Source: Paenibacillus rhizosphaerae (lineage in GTDB: Bacteria > Bacillota > Bacilli > Paenibacillales > Paenibacillaceae). From it: a stretch of 64,000 bases of DNA. Both the position numbers and the translations under genes were made by a program. The notes below the pieces were generated by a model. That model had not been told where the DNA came from and searched no databases. It worked only from the letters and a program-made list of their open reading frames with translations. The first letter of the stretch is position 1. The number at the start of each line of letters is the position of its first letter. Below, piece after piece: positions 53,524 to 60,775 of the stretch. The stretch lies in the NCBI RefSeq assembly GCF_014192015.1, contig NZ_JACHXJ010000007.1, positions 1 to 64,000 on the forward strand, in the 5' to 3' direction.

Positions 53524-54555
53524 ATGAATCTAAGCGGAGTGCCGGAGCCTAGGATCGAATATGCTCCCAAACATTATATTTGCCGGCGGGCGCAGGGGCC
53601 GCTCGTCCTGGACGGGCGCCTGGACAAGCCGTTCTGGTCCGAAGCGCAGTGGACGGAGGATTTCGTCGATATCGAGGGGGATCTGCGCCCCAAGCCGGCC
53701 AAGCAGACCCGGGTCAAAATGCTGTGGGACGACGAATATTTTTACTTCGGCGCGGAGCTGATCGAGGATCAGATCTGGGCCACGCTGACCGAGCGGGAAT
53801 CGGTTATTTTCTACGACAACGACTTTGAAATCTTTATCGATCCCGACGGGGATACGCATCAATATTACGAGTTTGAAATCAATGCGCTGAATACGGTCTG
53901 GGACCTGCTCCTGGTACAGCCTTACCGCGACGGCGGGCCTCCGGTCAACGGCTGGGATATTGCCGGCCTGCAGACCGCCGTTCATATTGACGGCGAGCTG
54001 AACCGCCCGGATGCAGACAACCGCAAGTGGAGCGTGGAAGTGGCGATCCCGTGGGCGAGCCTGAAGGAATGCGCGCCCGAGGGGCGCCGCCCGGCTACCG
54101 GCGAGTTCTGGCGCGTCAACTTCTCGCGGGTGGAATGGCGGACGGAAGTGCAGGACGGCGAGTACCGCAAGGTGCTGAATCCTGAGACCGGCAAGCCGTA
54201 TCCCGAGGATAACTGGGTATGGTCGCCGATGGGCATCATTAACATGCACTATCCGGAGCTCTGGGGGTACGTCGTATTCTCGGACGGAGAAGCGCCAGAG
54301 GCGTTTATGCTGCCGGAGGATGAGCGGATCAAATGGGAGCTTCGCAGGCTCTATTACCGCGAGCGAAACCACTATGAGGCCCATGGCCGGTTTACGGCGG
54401 ATTGGGAGCAGCTGAAGGGTGAAGATACCTGGACTATTCAACCGGAGATCGAAGTAACCCGCAGCCTGTTCCAGCTGACGGCGCCGTCCGCGGACGGACG
54501 AGCGGTGTACTGCATCCGCGAAGACGGAAAGCTGTGGAAGGAGGAAGCGAAATGA
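53524..54555 (+). CDS. CBM9-like carbohydrate-binding protein without signal peptide
   Basis: GGAGGG precedes the ATG. The 343-residue protein is one beta-sandwich of the CBM9/DUF1083 type. It has GPLVLDGRLDKPFWSEAQWTEDFVDIEG, VKMLWDDEYFYFGAEL, DNDFEIFIDPDGDTHQYYEFEINALNT and KWSVEVAIPW. Such modules normally decorate secreted enzymes. Here it stands alone, lacks a secretion signal, and overlaps the next gene by four bases (ATGA). It may hold glycan for, or form a complex with, the transglutaminase-like protein. Confidence 0.85.
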   Translation: MNLSGVPEPRIEYAPKHYICRRAQGPLVLDGRLDKPFWSEAQWTEDFVDIEGDLRPKPAKQTRVKMLWDDEYFYFGAELIEDQIWATLTERESVIFYDNDFEIFIDPDGDTHQYYEFEINALNTVWDLLLVQPYRDGGPPVNGWDIAGLQTAVHIDGELNRPDADNRKWSVEVAIPWASLKECAPEGRRPATGEFWRVNFSRVEWRTEVQDGEYRKVLNPETGKPYPEDNWVWSPMGIINMHYPELWGYVVFSDGEAPEAFMLPEDERIKWELRRLYYRERNHYEAHGRFTADWEQLKGEDTWTIQPEIEVTRSLFQLTAPSADGRAVYCIREDGKLWKEEAK

Positions 54556-57176
54556 CGACGCATACGACTGCATTCTCGCTGGATCAGGAGATGTTGCAGC
54601 GGATCGAGGAGAAATTTCAGGAGAAGATGGTACTGACCGAATCCCGGAAACAGGAGCTGTTCGGCGTGTTCGAGGAGGCTTTAACCGCCGAGGAAACATG
54701 GGCCTTGAAATACTTGTACGCGTACATGCCGGTCAACGACCTGGCGGATTACGACGGTGCGCTGTTTCTGAGCCACGTGCGCCGCACGCTGGTGATCCGC
54801 AAGCAGGTGCCTTGGGGAGAGCGGGTGCCGGATCACCTCTTCCTGCACTTTGTGCTCCCCTACCGGGTCAATACCGAAAATATCGAGGATTCGCGCGGCA
54901 TATTGTATAACGAACTGGCGGAGCGGACCTCCGGACTGTCCATGGCGGACGCGATCCTGGAAACGAACTACTGGTGCCACGAAAAGGCGACCTACGTCGG
55001 CAGCGACCTGCGGACGATCTCGCCCCTGACGATGATCCGCACGGCCCGTGGCCGCTGCGGGGAAGAGTCGACGCTCGCCGTGGCCGCCCTGCGCAGCATC
55101 GGCATTCCTGCGCGCCAGGTCTATACCCCGCGCTGGGCGCACTGTGACGACAACCACGCCTGGGTGGAAGCCTGGGCCGACGGGCAGTGGTACTACATCG
55201 GCGCCTGCGAACCGGAGGCGCGTCTGAACCAGGGCTGGTTCACCCCGCCGGCACGCCGGGCGATGCTGATCAACACGAGAATCTACGCCGATTATCCGGG
55301 GCCTGAAGATATTACGCTGGCCGACGAATGGTTTACGGAGATCAACCTGCTGGAAAATTATGCACCGACGCGGACCATCCGCGTGACGGTGAAGGACGAA
55401 GCCGGCGTTCCTGTAGAGGCGGCCGAAGTGCGCTTCGAGCTGTACAACATGGCGGAGCTGTATCCGATTGCCACGCTCCCGACGGACGAGCGGGGCGAGG
55501 CTTCCTTTAAGACGGGCTTCGGCGATCTGGTCATCCGGGCCGTGAAGGACGGACACTGGGGAGAGATCAAGATTTCGGTCCGAGACAGCGAGCATTTTGA
55601 GCTGACCCTGGATGGTTCCGCCCAGCCGGAAGGAACGGCCGACTTTGACATGGTGCCGCCGCCCGAGCGGGAAGGAGAAGCTGCGGATGCCGTCACGGAA
55701 GAGAAGCAGCAGCGCCATAATGCCCGGATTGAGGAAGGCACGCGTATCCGGACCGCCTTCGAGGAAACTTTCCTCGGCGGGGACGATGCCGCCCGATTGG
55801 CGGAGGAGACGGGGCTTCCGGCCGAGCGTATTGAGGCGGTGCTGGGCAAGGCCCGTGGCAACGGCCGTGAAATCGAGGCTTTTCTGGAAGAGCGTTCCGG
55901 CGAATTCGGGGAGTGGCCGCTGCGGCTCTTGGAATCGCTGAACGACAAGGATCTGGCCGATACATTCCGGCCGGTGCTGGACGACCACCTGACCGGTGCG
56001 CTGGAGCGCCGCGGCGATTGGGACGAGGATTTCTTCATCAATTACATTCTGTGTCCGCGCGTGCTGTACGAAATGATCGTGCCGTACCGGAAGGTCTTCC
56101 AGGAAGCCTTTACGCCGGAAGAGACGGCCGCGTATCAGGCCGATCCGGCGCAGTTGGCCACCCGCCTGGAGCAGGGCTTCGGGCTATGGCAGGACCTGCC
56201 GAATCTGCTCGGTAAAGGGAATCCGGTCGGCACCTACCGGCTGGGCAAGGGCGACCCGGTGTCGCTCGGCATCCTGTTCGTGGCTGCCAGCCGCAGCCTC
56301 GGCATTCCGGCCCGCCTGCACCCGAGCGAGCAGAAGCCGCAATATTGGCAGGACGGCGGATGGAAAGACGCACCATTTACCCTGTACGCCTCCGCCGAGG
56401 AGGGCGGAAGCGCAGGGTGGGGCATGCTGCGCCTGGTGCGGGATGAGGCGGCCGGTCCGGATGCGCCTGCCGCATCCTACAGCGAGAACTTTACGTTCGC
56501 CCGGCTTGAAAACGGCGTATACAAAACGCTGGTCTACCCGTTTGGCCAAACCGACGTGTACGACACACCGTTTGAAGTGGAGCCTGGCGCCTACCGCCTG
56601 ACGACGGGTATCCGCCTGAAAGACGGAACCGTGCGGGTGCGCCTCGGCTACTTTACAGTGAGCGAAGGGGACACGACGGAGGTTCCGCTGACGTTCCGCG
56701 AAGCGACCGAGGAGGTGCCGGTGCTGGGCACGCTGGATGGCGGCGGAAAAGTTGCGCGTTTTGACGGAACGGCCGCCGCGCTGGGCGGCTTGATCGGCTC
56801 TCAGGGGGCCATCACGGCCTGGATTGAGCCCGAACGCGAGCCCACCAAGCACCTGCTGCGTGAGCTGGGCGAGCTGGCGGAGGCGTTTGACAAGCTGGAA
56901 GTGCCAATCGTCCTGATCATTGGGGATCGGGAGTGGACGGCGTCCTTCGATCCGGCTGCTTATCCGAATCTGCCGGCGCGGACGGCGTTTGTACGGGATT
57001 CCAGCTATGCTTCCCTGCCGGACCTGATTTCGTCTTCGGCGGCAAGCGAAGCGGGCTATCCGCATCTGTTCGTGCTGGACAGCCAGAACCAGATCCGGTA
57101 CACGGCATCCGGCTATAAGATCGGCACGGGGAAAGAGGCGCTGCAGATTTTATCGGCCGTGACAAAGCAGGGGTGA
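54552..57176 (+). CDS. Transglutaminase/PNGase-like protein with tandem duplicated core
   Basis: GGAGG lies 7 bases before ATG 54552. The 874-residue cytoplasmic protein has a transglutaminase core (about 45-260): Cys169 in GRCGEE, His202 in NHAWVE, then YIGACEPE. The order and wording recall eukaryotic peptide:N-glycanase (GRCGEW, H-VW-E, HCDACE). However, the third triad Asp is Gly217 here. A CarboxypepD-like beta domain (about 275-365) follows. Residues of about 440-590 read as a second copy (DLAD, FFINYILCPRV, SRSLGIPARL) with Pro569 in place of Cys169. The C-terminal end is thioredoxin-like. Glycan-Asn hydrolysis is a hypothesis. Confidence 0.78.
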   Translation: MTTHTTAFSLDQEMLQRIEEKFQEKMVLTESRKQELFGVFEEALTAEETWALKYLYAYMPVNDLADYDGALFLSHVRRTLVIRKQVPWGERVPDHLFLHFVLPYRVNTENIEDSRGILYNELAERTSGLSMADAILETNYWCHEKATYVGSDLRTISPLTMIRTARGRCGEESTLAVAALRSIGIPARQVYTPRWAHCDDNHAWVEAWADGQWYYIGACEPEARLNQGWFTPPARRAMLINTRIYADYPGPEDITLADEWFTEINLLENYAPTRTIRVTVKDEAGVPVEAAEVRFELYNMAELYPIATLPTDERGEASFKTGFGDLVIRAVKDGHWGEIKISVRDSEHFELTLDGSAQPEGTADFDMVPPPEREGEAADAVTEEKQQRHNARIEEGTRIRTAFEETFLGGDDAARLAEETGLPAERIEAVLGKARGNGREIEAFLEERSGEFGEWPLRLLESLNDKDLADTFRPVLDDHLTGALERRGDWDEDFFINYILCPRVLYEMIVPYRKVFQEAFTPEETAAYQADPAQLATRLEQGFGLWQDLPNLLGKGNPVGTYRLGKGDPVSLGILFVAASRSLGIPARLHPSEQKPQYWQDGGWKDAPFTLYASAEEGGSAGWGMLRLVRDEAAGPDAPAASYSENFTFARLENGVYKTLVYPFGQTDVYDTPFEVEPGAYRLTTGIRLKDGTVRVRLGYFTVSEGDTTEVPLTFREATEEVPVLGTLDGGGKVARFDGTAAALGGLIGSQGAITAWIEPEREPTKHLLRELGELAEAFDKLEVPIVLIIGDREWTASFDPAAYPNLPARTAFVRDSSYASLPDLISSSAASEAGYPHLFVLDSQNQIRYTASGYKIGTGKEALQILSAVTKQG

Positions 57177-57276
57177 ATCCGGTAGAGCAAGCCGATCCAA
57201 AAGAACAACCTAACATATCAACTCAACCGGGATCGAGATTCTGGTACAACCCAATAAGAAACGGAGTGTCTTAGAC

Positions 57277-58314
57277 ATGTCGAAAAAATATATTGTGGCG
57301 GGTTACGCCGTGGACGCCGTACTGCCGGACATGACGCCGGAGGATCTGTCCAGGCTGACCCATCTGAACGTGGCGTTCGGCCATGTCCGGGATGACGAAA
57401 TTACGACGGAGCATTTGAAGAATGGCGAGGCCATCCGTTCCATCAAGCGGAAGCATCCCGAGCTGACGCTGCTGCTGTCGGTCGGCGGCTGGAGCGCGGG
57501 CGGATTCTCCGAAGCAGCTTCAACCGAAAAAGGAAGAGCCCGCATGGCGGCATCGGCCGTGAGGGTGCTGAACGAATACCCTTTTGACGGGATCGACCTG
57601 GACTGGGAGTATCCGTGCTACGGCGAGGCGGGCATCGCTGCCAGTCCGGATGACAAGCAAAACTTTACGCTGCTGCTGGCGGCGATTCGGGAAGCGCTAG
57701 ATGCGAAAGGCGCTGCGGACGGCCGCCACTACCTGCTGACAATCGCGGCAGGGGCGGACCAATATTACGTGGACGGCACGGAGATGGACCAGGTGCAAAA
57801 GTATCTCGATTTCGTGCAGCTGATGACCTACGACATGCGGGGCGGCTTTCAGGTGCTGACGGGTCATCATACGAACCTGTACACCGGAACGGGCGATTTG
57901 TTCCGCATCAGTACGGACGCATCCGCGAACATCTTTGTCCGCGCGGGTGTGCCGCGGGAAAAAATCGTCATCGGAGCGGCGTTTTACTCCCGAATCTGGA
58001 ACGAGGTCCCGGACCGCAACCACGGGCTGTACCAAATGGCGGGCACGACGGGCGGATACGGCCCATCCTTTACGGAGCTGGCTGCCGATTACATCGATAA
58101 AAACGGCTATACGCGCTACTGGGATGAGGAAGCACGCGCGCCGTTCCTGTTTAACGGGTCGAGCCTGATCTCCTACGACGACGAGGAATCCATCCGGCAT
58201 AAATGCGAGTACGTGAAGGAGCAGGGACTGGCCGGCATCATGTTCTGGGAATACGGCTGCGACCGGACGCACCGCCTGCTGGGCGCGATGCACGAAGGGC
58301 TCGGCACCAAGTAA
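57277..58314 (+). CDS. GH18 hydrolase, intracellular chitinase/endo-GlcNAcase-like
   Basis: The 345-residue protein is a single GH18 barrel. LLLSVGGWSAGGF is the SxGG motif and DGIDLDWEYP the DxxDxDxE motif with its catalytic Glu. QLMTYDMRGGF, a chitinase-insertion-like region and IMFWEYGCD follow. Substrate-assisted GH18 enzymes cut beta-1,4-GlcNAc bonds in chitin or the chitobiose core of N-glycans. It has no signal peptide or binding module. In this setting it could split GlcNAc-GlcNAc left after mannose removal. Confidence 0.88.
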   Translation: MSKKYIVAGYAVDAVLPDMTPEDLSRLTHLNVAFGHVRDDEITTEHLKNGEAIRSIKRKHPELTLLLSVGGWSAGGFSEAASTEKGRARMAASAVRVLNEYPFDGIDLDWEYPCYGEAGIAASPDDKQNFTLLLAAIREALDAKGAADGRHYLLTIAAGADQYYVDGTEMDQVQKYLDFVQLMTYDMRGGFQVLTGHHTNLYTGTGDLFRISTDASANIFVRAGVPREKIVIGAAFYSRIWNEVPDRNHGLYQMAGTTGGYGPSFTELAADYIDKNGYTRYWDEEARAPFLFNGSSLISYDDEESIRHKCEYVKEQGLAGIMFWEYGCDRTHRLLGAMHEGLGTK

Positions 58315-58394
58315 AGATGTGCACAAGCCGGGAATATCTACGAGAATAGCTAAATAAAAGAACCCGCGATTTAACGGGTGTGCTTGCTAGGCCA

Positions 58395-58416
58395 CGAGGC
58401 GTTGTCTAACGCCTCG
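58395..58416. other. Perfect hairpin after the glycosidase cluster
   Basis: CGAGGCGTT and AACGCCTCG form a 9-bp stem without T run, 6 bp before the real terminator. Region 58315-58651 holds no gene. Confidence 0.6.
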
Positions 58417-58422
58417 AATTTC

Positions 58423-58461
58423 ATGCATCCTTTCCTTGGACCAAGGGAAGGATGCATTTTT
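58423..58461 (+). terminator. Terminator of the glycosidase cluster
   Basis: ATGCATCCTTTCCTTGG pairs with CCAAGGGAAGGATGCAT, followed by TTTTT: a stem of about 17 bp. Confidence 0.88.
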
Positions 58462-58651
58462 GCTTATCAAACGGTGGTTTCGGGCAGGTGCTTACTCAAT
58501 ACCGGTTTCGTGCAGGGATGATTTCTATAGTCTGATTTCGTACCCGTTTGCTTCATGGCATGACGCTTTCCTGGCGGGATTCCGATGTTCAGTTCATACT
58601 TGATCAAAGCCGCCTCGGTTTGCCACAATGGAACCATGGAGGTGGATTGAC

Positions 58652-59461
58652 ATGGGAGAACGAAAGGTCATTGACGCTTCGGCGAAGCTGAACACGGTGG
58701 AGTCGATCCGGGCGGATCTCGGCCGTCTCGGCGTCCGGAAGGGCGATACCTTGCTGGTACATTCTTCGCTATCCCAAATCGGCTGGGTGTGCGGCGATGC
58801 GGAAGCCGTCATTCTGGCGCTGCAGCAGGCGCTCGGCAGTACCGGGACGCTGGTGATGCCGGCCCACAGCGGCCAGAATTCCGATCCGGCGGAATGGGCC
58901 AACCCGCCCGTACCATCCGCATGGCTGGAGGAAATTTACGAGCATATGCCGGCGTTTGACCCGGATTACACGGCGACCCGGGCGATGGGGAGAATCGCGG
59001 AGCAGTTCCGTTCGCTGCCGGGAACCCTCCGCTCATACCATCCGCAGGTGTCGTTTGCGGCCAGGGGACCGCATGCGGCGGAAATTACGGGTGTACACGC
59101 GCTGACGCCGCAGTTCGGCCAGGACTCGCCGCTGGGCGCCCTGTACCGGCTGGATGCAAAGGTCCTGCTGCTTGGGGTCGGGTACGATTCTTGCACGACC
59201 TTTCATATGGCGGAGACGCAGATCGCGGAGATGCCGCGGAAAAGAATGGGGGCCGCTATTCTGGAGGACGGCGCGAGAACGTGGAAATGGTTTGAAGACT
59301 ACGCCTACGATTCCGACGACTTTGACCGGCTGGGGCAGGACTTTGAAGCGCAGGGACATGCCGCCGTCGGCACGGTGGGCATGGCGGAATGCCGGCTGCT
59401 GCCCGTCAGGGCGGCCGTGGATTATGCGGCATCATGGTTAAAAAGGCACCGCTTCTCATAA
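58652..59461 (+). CDS. AAC(3)-family N-acetyltransferase
   Basis: AGGTGG precedes ATG 58652 by 6 bases; the ATG at 58628 has none. The 269-residue protein has LLVHSSLSQIGWVCGDAEAVI, LVMPAHSGQNSDPAEWANPP, and the Cys-His region LLLGVGYDSCTTFHMAE. This is the AAC(3)/YokD fold with acetyl-CoA as donor. The family includes aminoglycoside 3-N-acetyltransferases, but chromosomal Paenibacillus and Bacillus members often lack proven resistance. The stop codon lies within the following hairpin. Confidence 0.87.
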   Translation: MGERKVIDASAKLNTVESIRADLGRLGVRKGDTLLVHSSLSQIGWVCGDAEAVILALQQALGSTGTLVMPAHSGQNSDPAEWANPPVPSAWLEEIYEHMPAFDPDYTATRAMGRIAEQFRSLPGTLRSYHPQVSFAARGPHAAEITGVHALTPQFGQDSPLGALYRLDAKVLLLGVGYDSCTTFHMAETQIAEMPRKRMGAAILEDGARTWKWFEDYAYDSDDFDRLGQDFEAQGHAAVGTVGMAECRLLPVRAAVDYAASWLKRHRFS

Positions 59462-59474
59462 GAAGCGGTGCCTT
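59443..59474 (+). terminator. Terminator enclosing the AAC(3) stop codon
   Basis: AAGGCACCGCTTCT pairs perfectly with AGAAGCGGTGCCTT around CATA; the TAA is at 59459-59461. A close copy is at 60731-60763. Confidence 0.75.
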
Positions 59475-59556
59475 CTGCCTGTTGAAAAAACTTCAACGGG
59501 CTCTTTATCATTCAGGCTCTTGCGGATTCCGGTTCGAGAACGATGGCGCCCCTCCA

Positions 59557-60189
59557 TTAGAAACGTTTGGCAGCTTCCTTAGCCTGTGCAATCGCTTTTT
59601 CTTTTACAAAGGGAGCATGCTCTGACACCGCCGTTCCTTCAACAAATATGGCCTCGGATTCAATCCCGTAGAACTGTAAAATCTTTTTCATATAGCTGTG
59701 CCCCATCTCAATCGGAGCCAAAGAACCTTCCGAATAAACAGAACCGCTAGCTTGAATGTGCAGGGCTTTCTTGCCGGGCAGCAGACCTACAGGGCCATTT
59801 TCGGTATATTTGAAAGTTCTGCCCGGAATGGAAGTCGCATCCGTATATGCTTTCAAAACCGGCGGCACCGAAAAATTCCACATCGGGGAGACAAAAACGT
59901 ATTTATCGGCTGCCACGAATTGATTCAGAATCTCCTCAAGACGGGCTACCTTTGATCTCTCGGCTTCGGACAGTCGATCGAAAGATGAACCCGACCGAAG
60001 CTTTCCCCACCCCCGTAGAACGTCAGCATCGATTTGCGGGATATTTTCTTTATACAGATCCAAATGAACAACTTCTTCTGTTGGATTTGCTTCACGGTAC
60101 GCATCAATAAATTCCTTGCCCACCGCCAGGCTATAAGATTCCTCAGGATTGAGGGGATGTGCGGTGATGTATAATACCGTTGCCATCAT
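59557..60189 (-). CDS. azoR: FMN-dependent NADH:quinone/azo reductase (AzoR-type)
   Basis: The 210-residue flavodoxin-like protein has the N-terminal phosphate loop TAHPLNPEESYSL, the FMN motif VSPMWNFSVPPVLKAYTDA, and FKYTENGPVGLLPGKKALHI. These are the standard AzoR marks. It reduces quinones and azo dyes by two electrons and guards against thiol-reactive quinones. ATG 60189 and 60186 are both possible. It diverges across 130 bp from an HxlR regulator with an N-terminal Cys, as expected of a YodB-azoR-type circuit. Confidence 0.9.
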   Translation of the reverse strand: MMATVLYITAHPLNPEESYSLAVGKEFIDAYREANPTEEVVHLDLYKENIPQIDADVLRGWGKLRSGSSFDRLSEAERSKVARLEEILNQFVAADKYVFVSPMWNFSVPPVLKAYTDATSIPGRTFKYTENGPVGLLPGKKALHIQASGSVYSEGSLAPIEMGHSYMKKILQFYGIESEAIFVEGTAVSEHAPFVKEKAIAQAKEAAKRF

Positions 60190-60249
60190 TCAAACTTCCC
60201 TTCTGTAATTAGGTTAAGAACACTTACAATGCTGATCATATAATATTAA

Positions 60250-60264
60250 CTTACTTATGGTAAG
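60250..60264. promoter_or_regulatory. Candidate HxlR operator between azoR and its regulator
   Basis: CTTAC-TTATG-GTAAG is a perfect inverted repeat next to the TATAGT -10-like box (about 60281-60286) of the HxlR gene. It would serve both divergent promoters. Confidence 0.5.
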
Positions 60265-60319
60265 AAGGCACAATAATGTGGTATAGTAACAAAAAAGGTA
60301 CTGTATCGGAGGCGAGCCT

Positions 60320-60679
60320 ATGCAAAAGAACCCTGTCCAATGTCAATTCGTCGTGGCGCTGGATTCGATCGTCGGCAAATGGAAGCCGAGTATCCTGTAT
60401 CATTTGCTTCAAGGTAAGCCTTTGCGGTTCAATGAGCTTAGAAGATTACTGCCCGATATCACGCAAAGGATGCTTACGCTCCATCTGCGCGAGTTGGAGG
60501 AAGAGGAGATCGTTAAACGAGTCGTTTATCCGCAAGTCCCGCCGAAAGTGGAATACTCCATCACGGAATACGGCAAGAGCCTGTCTCCGATTTTGGAATC
60601 GTTACATCAATGGGGATTGGCCCATGTCGACCGTAAGCAGCGCAAAATGAAGAATAATGATCAAATAGAAACGGACTAG
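60320..60679 (+). CDS. HxlR-family redox-type regulator
   Basis: GGAGG lies 7 bases before the ATG. The 119-residue winged-helix protein has CQFVVALDSIVGKWKPSILYHL, the DNA-reading LPDITQRMLTLHLRELEEEEIVKR and the wing PPKVEYSITEYGKSL. Cys8 lies where YodB/HypR carry a sensing thiol. Its gene diverges from azoR, so a quinone- or diamide-responsive repressor of azoR is the simplest reading. The stop codon is embedded in a terminator stem. Confidence 0.9.
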   Translation: MQKNPVQCQFVVALDSIVGKWKPSILYHLLQGKPLRFNELRRLLPDITQRMLTLHLRELEEEEIVKRVVYPQVPPKVEYSITEYGKSLSPILESLHQWGLAHVDRKQRKMKNNDQIETD

Positions 60680-60704
60680 CGTCTGACATTACGCTAGTCC
60701 GTTT
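60669..60704 (+). terminator. Terminator enclosing the HxlR stop codon
   Basis: AAACGGACTAGCGT and ACGCTAGTCCGTTT form a perfect 14-bp stem; TAG is at 60677-60679. Confidence 0.8.
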
Positions 60705-60720
60705 CCTTCTGTTTATAACC

Positions 60721-60773
60721 AAACGCCGAAAAGGCACCGCTTCTCATGAGTAGCGGTGCCTTTTCGGGCGTTT
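60721..60773. terminator. Long bidirectional terminator between convergent genes
   Basis: AAACGCCGAAAAGGCACCGCT pairs with AGCGGTGCCTTTTCGGGCGTTT with one bulge, a stem of about 21 bp ending 3 bp from the FGE gene end. Its core repeats the hairpin at 59443-59474. Confidence 0.8.
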
Positions 60774-60775
60774 CA

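Noticed and set aside
54681..55988. 435-codon minus-strand frame
   Set aside because: Antisense to the transglutaminase-like gene; composition typical of shadow frames.
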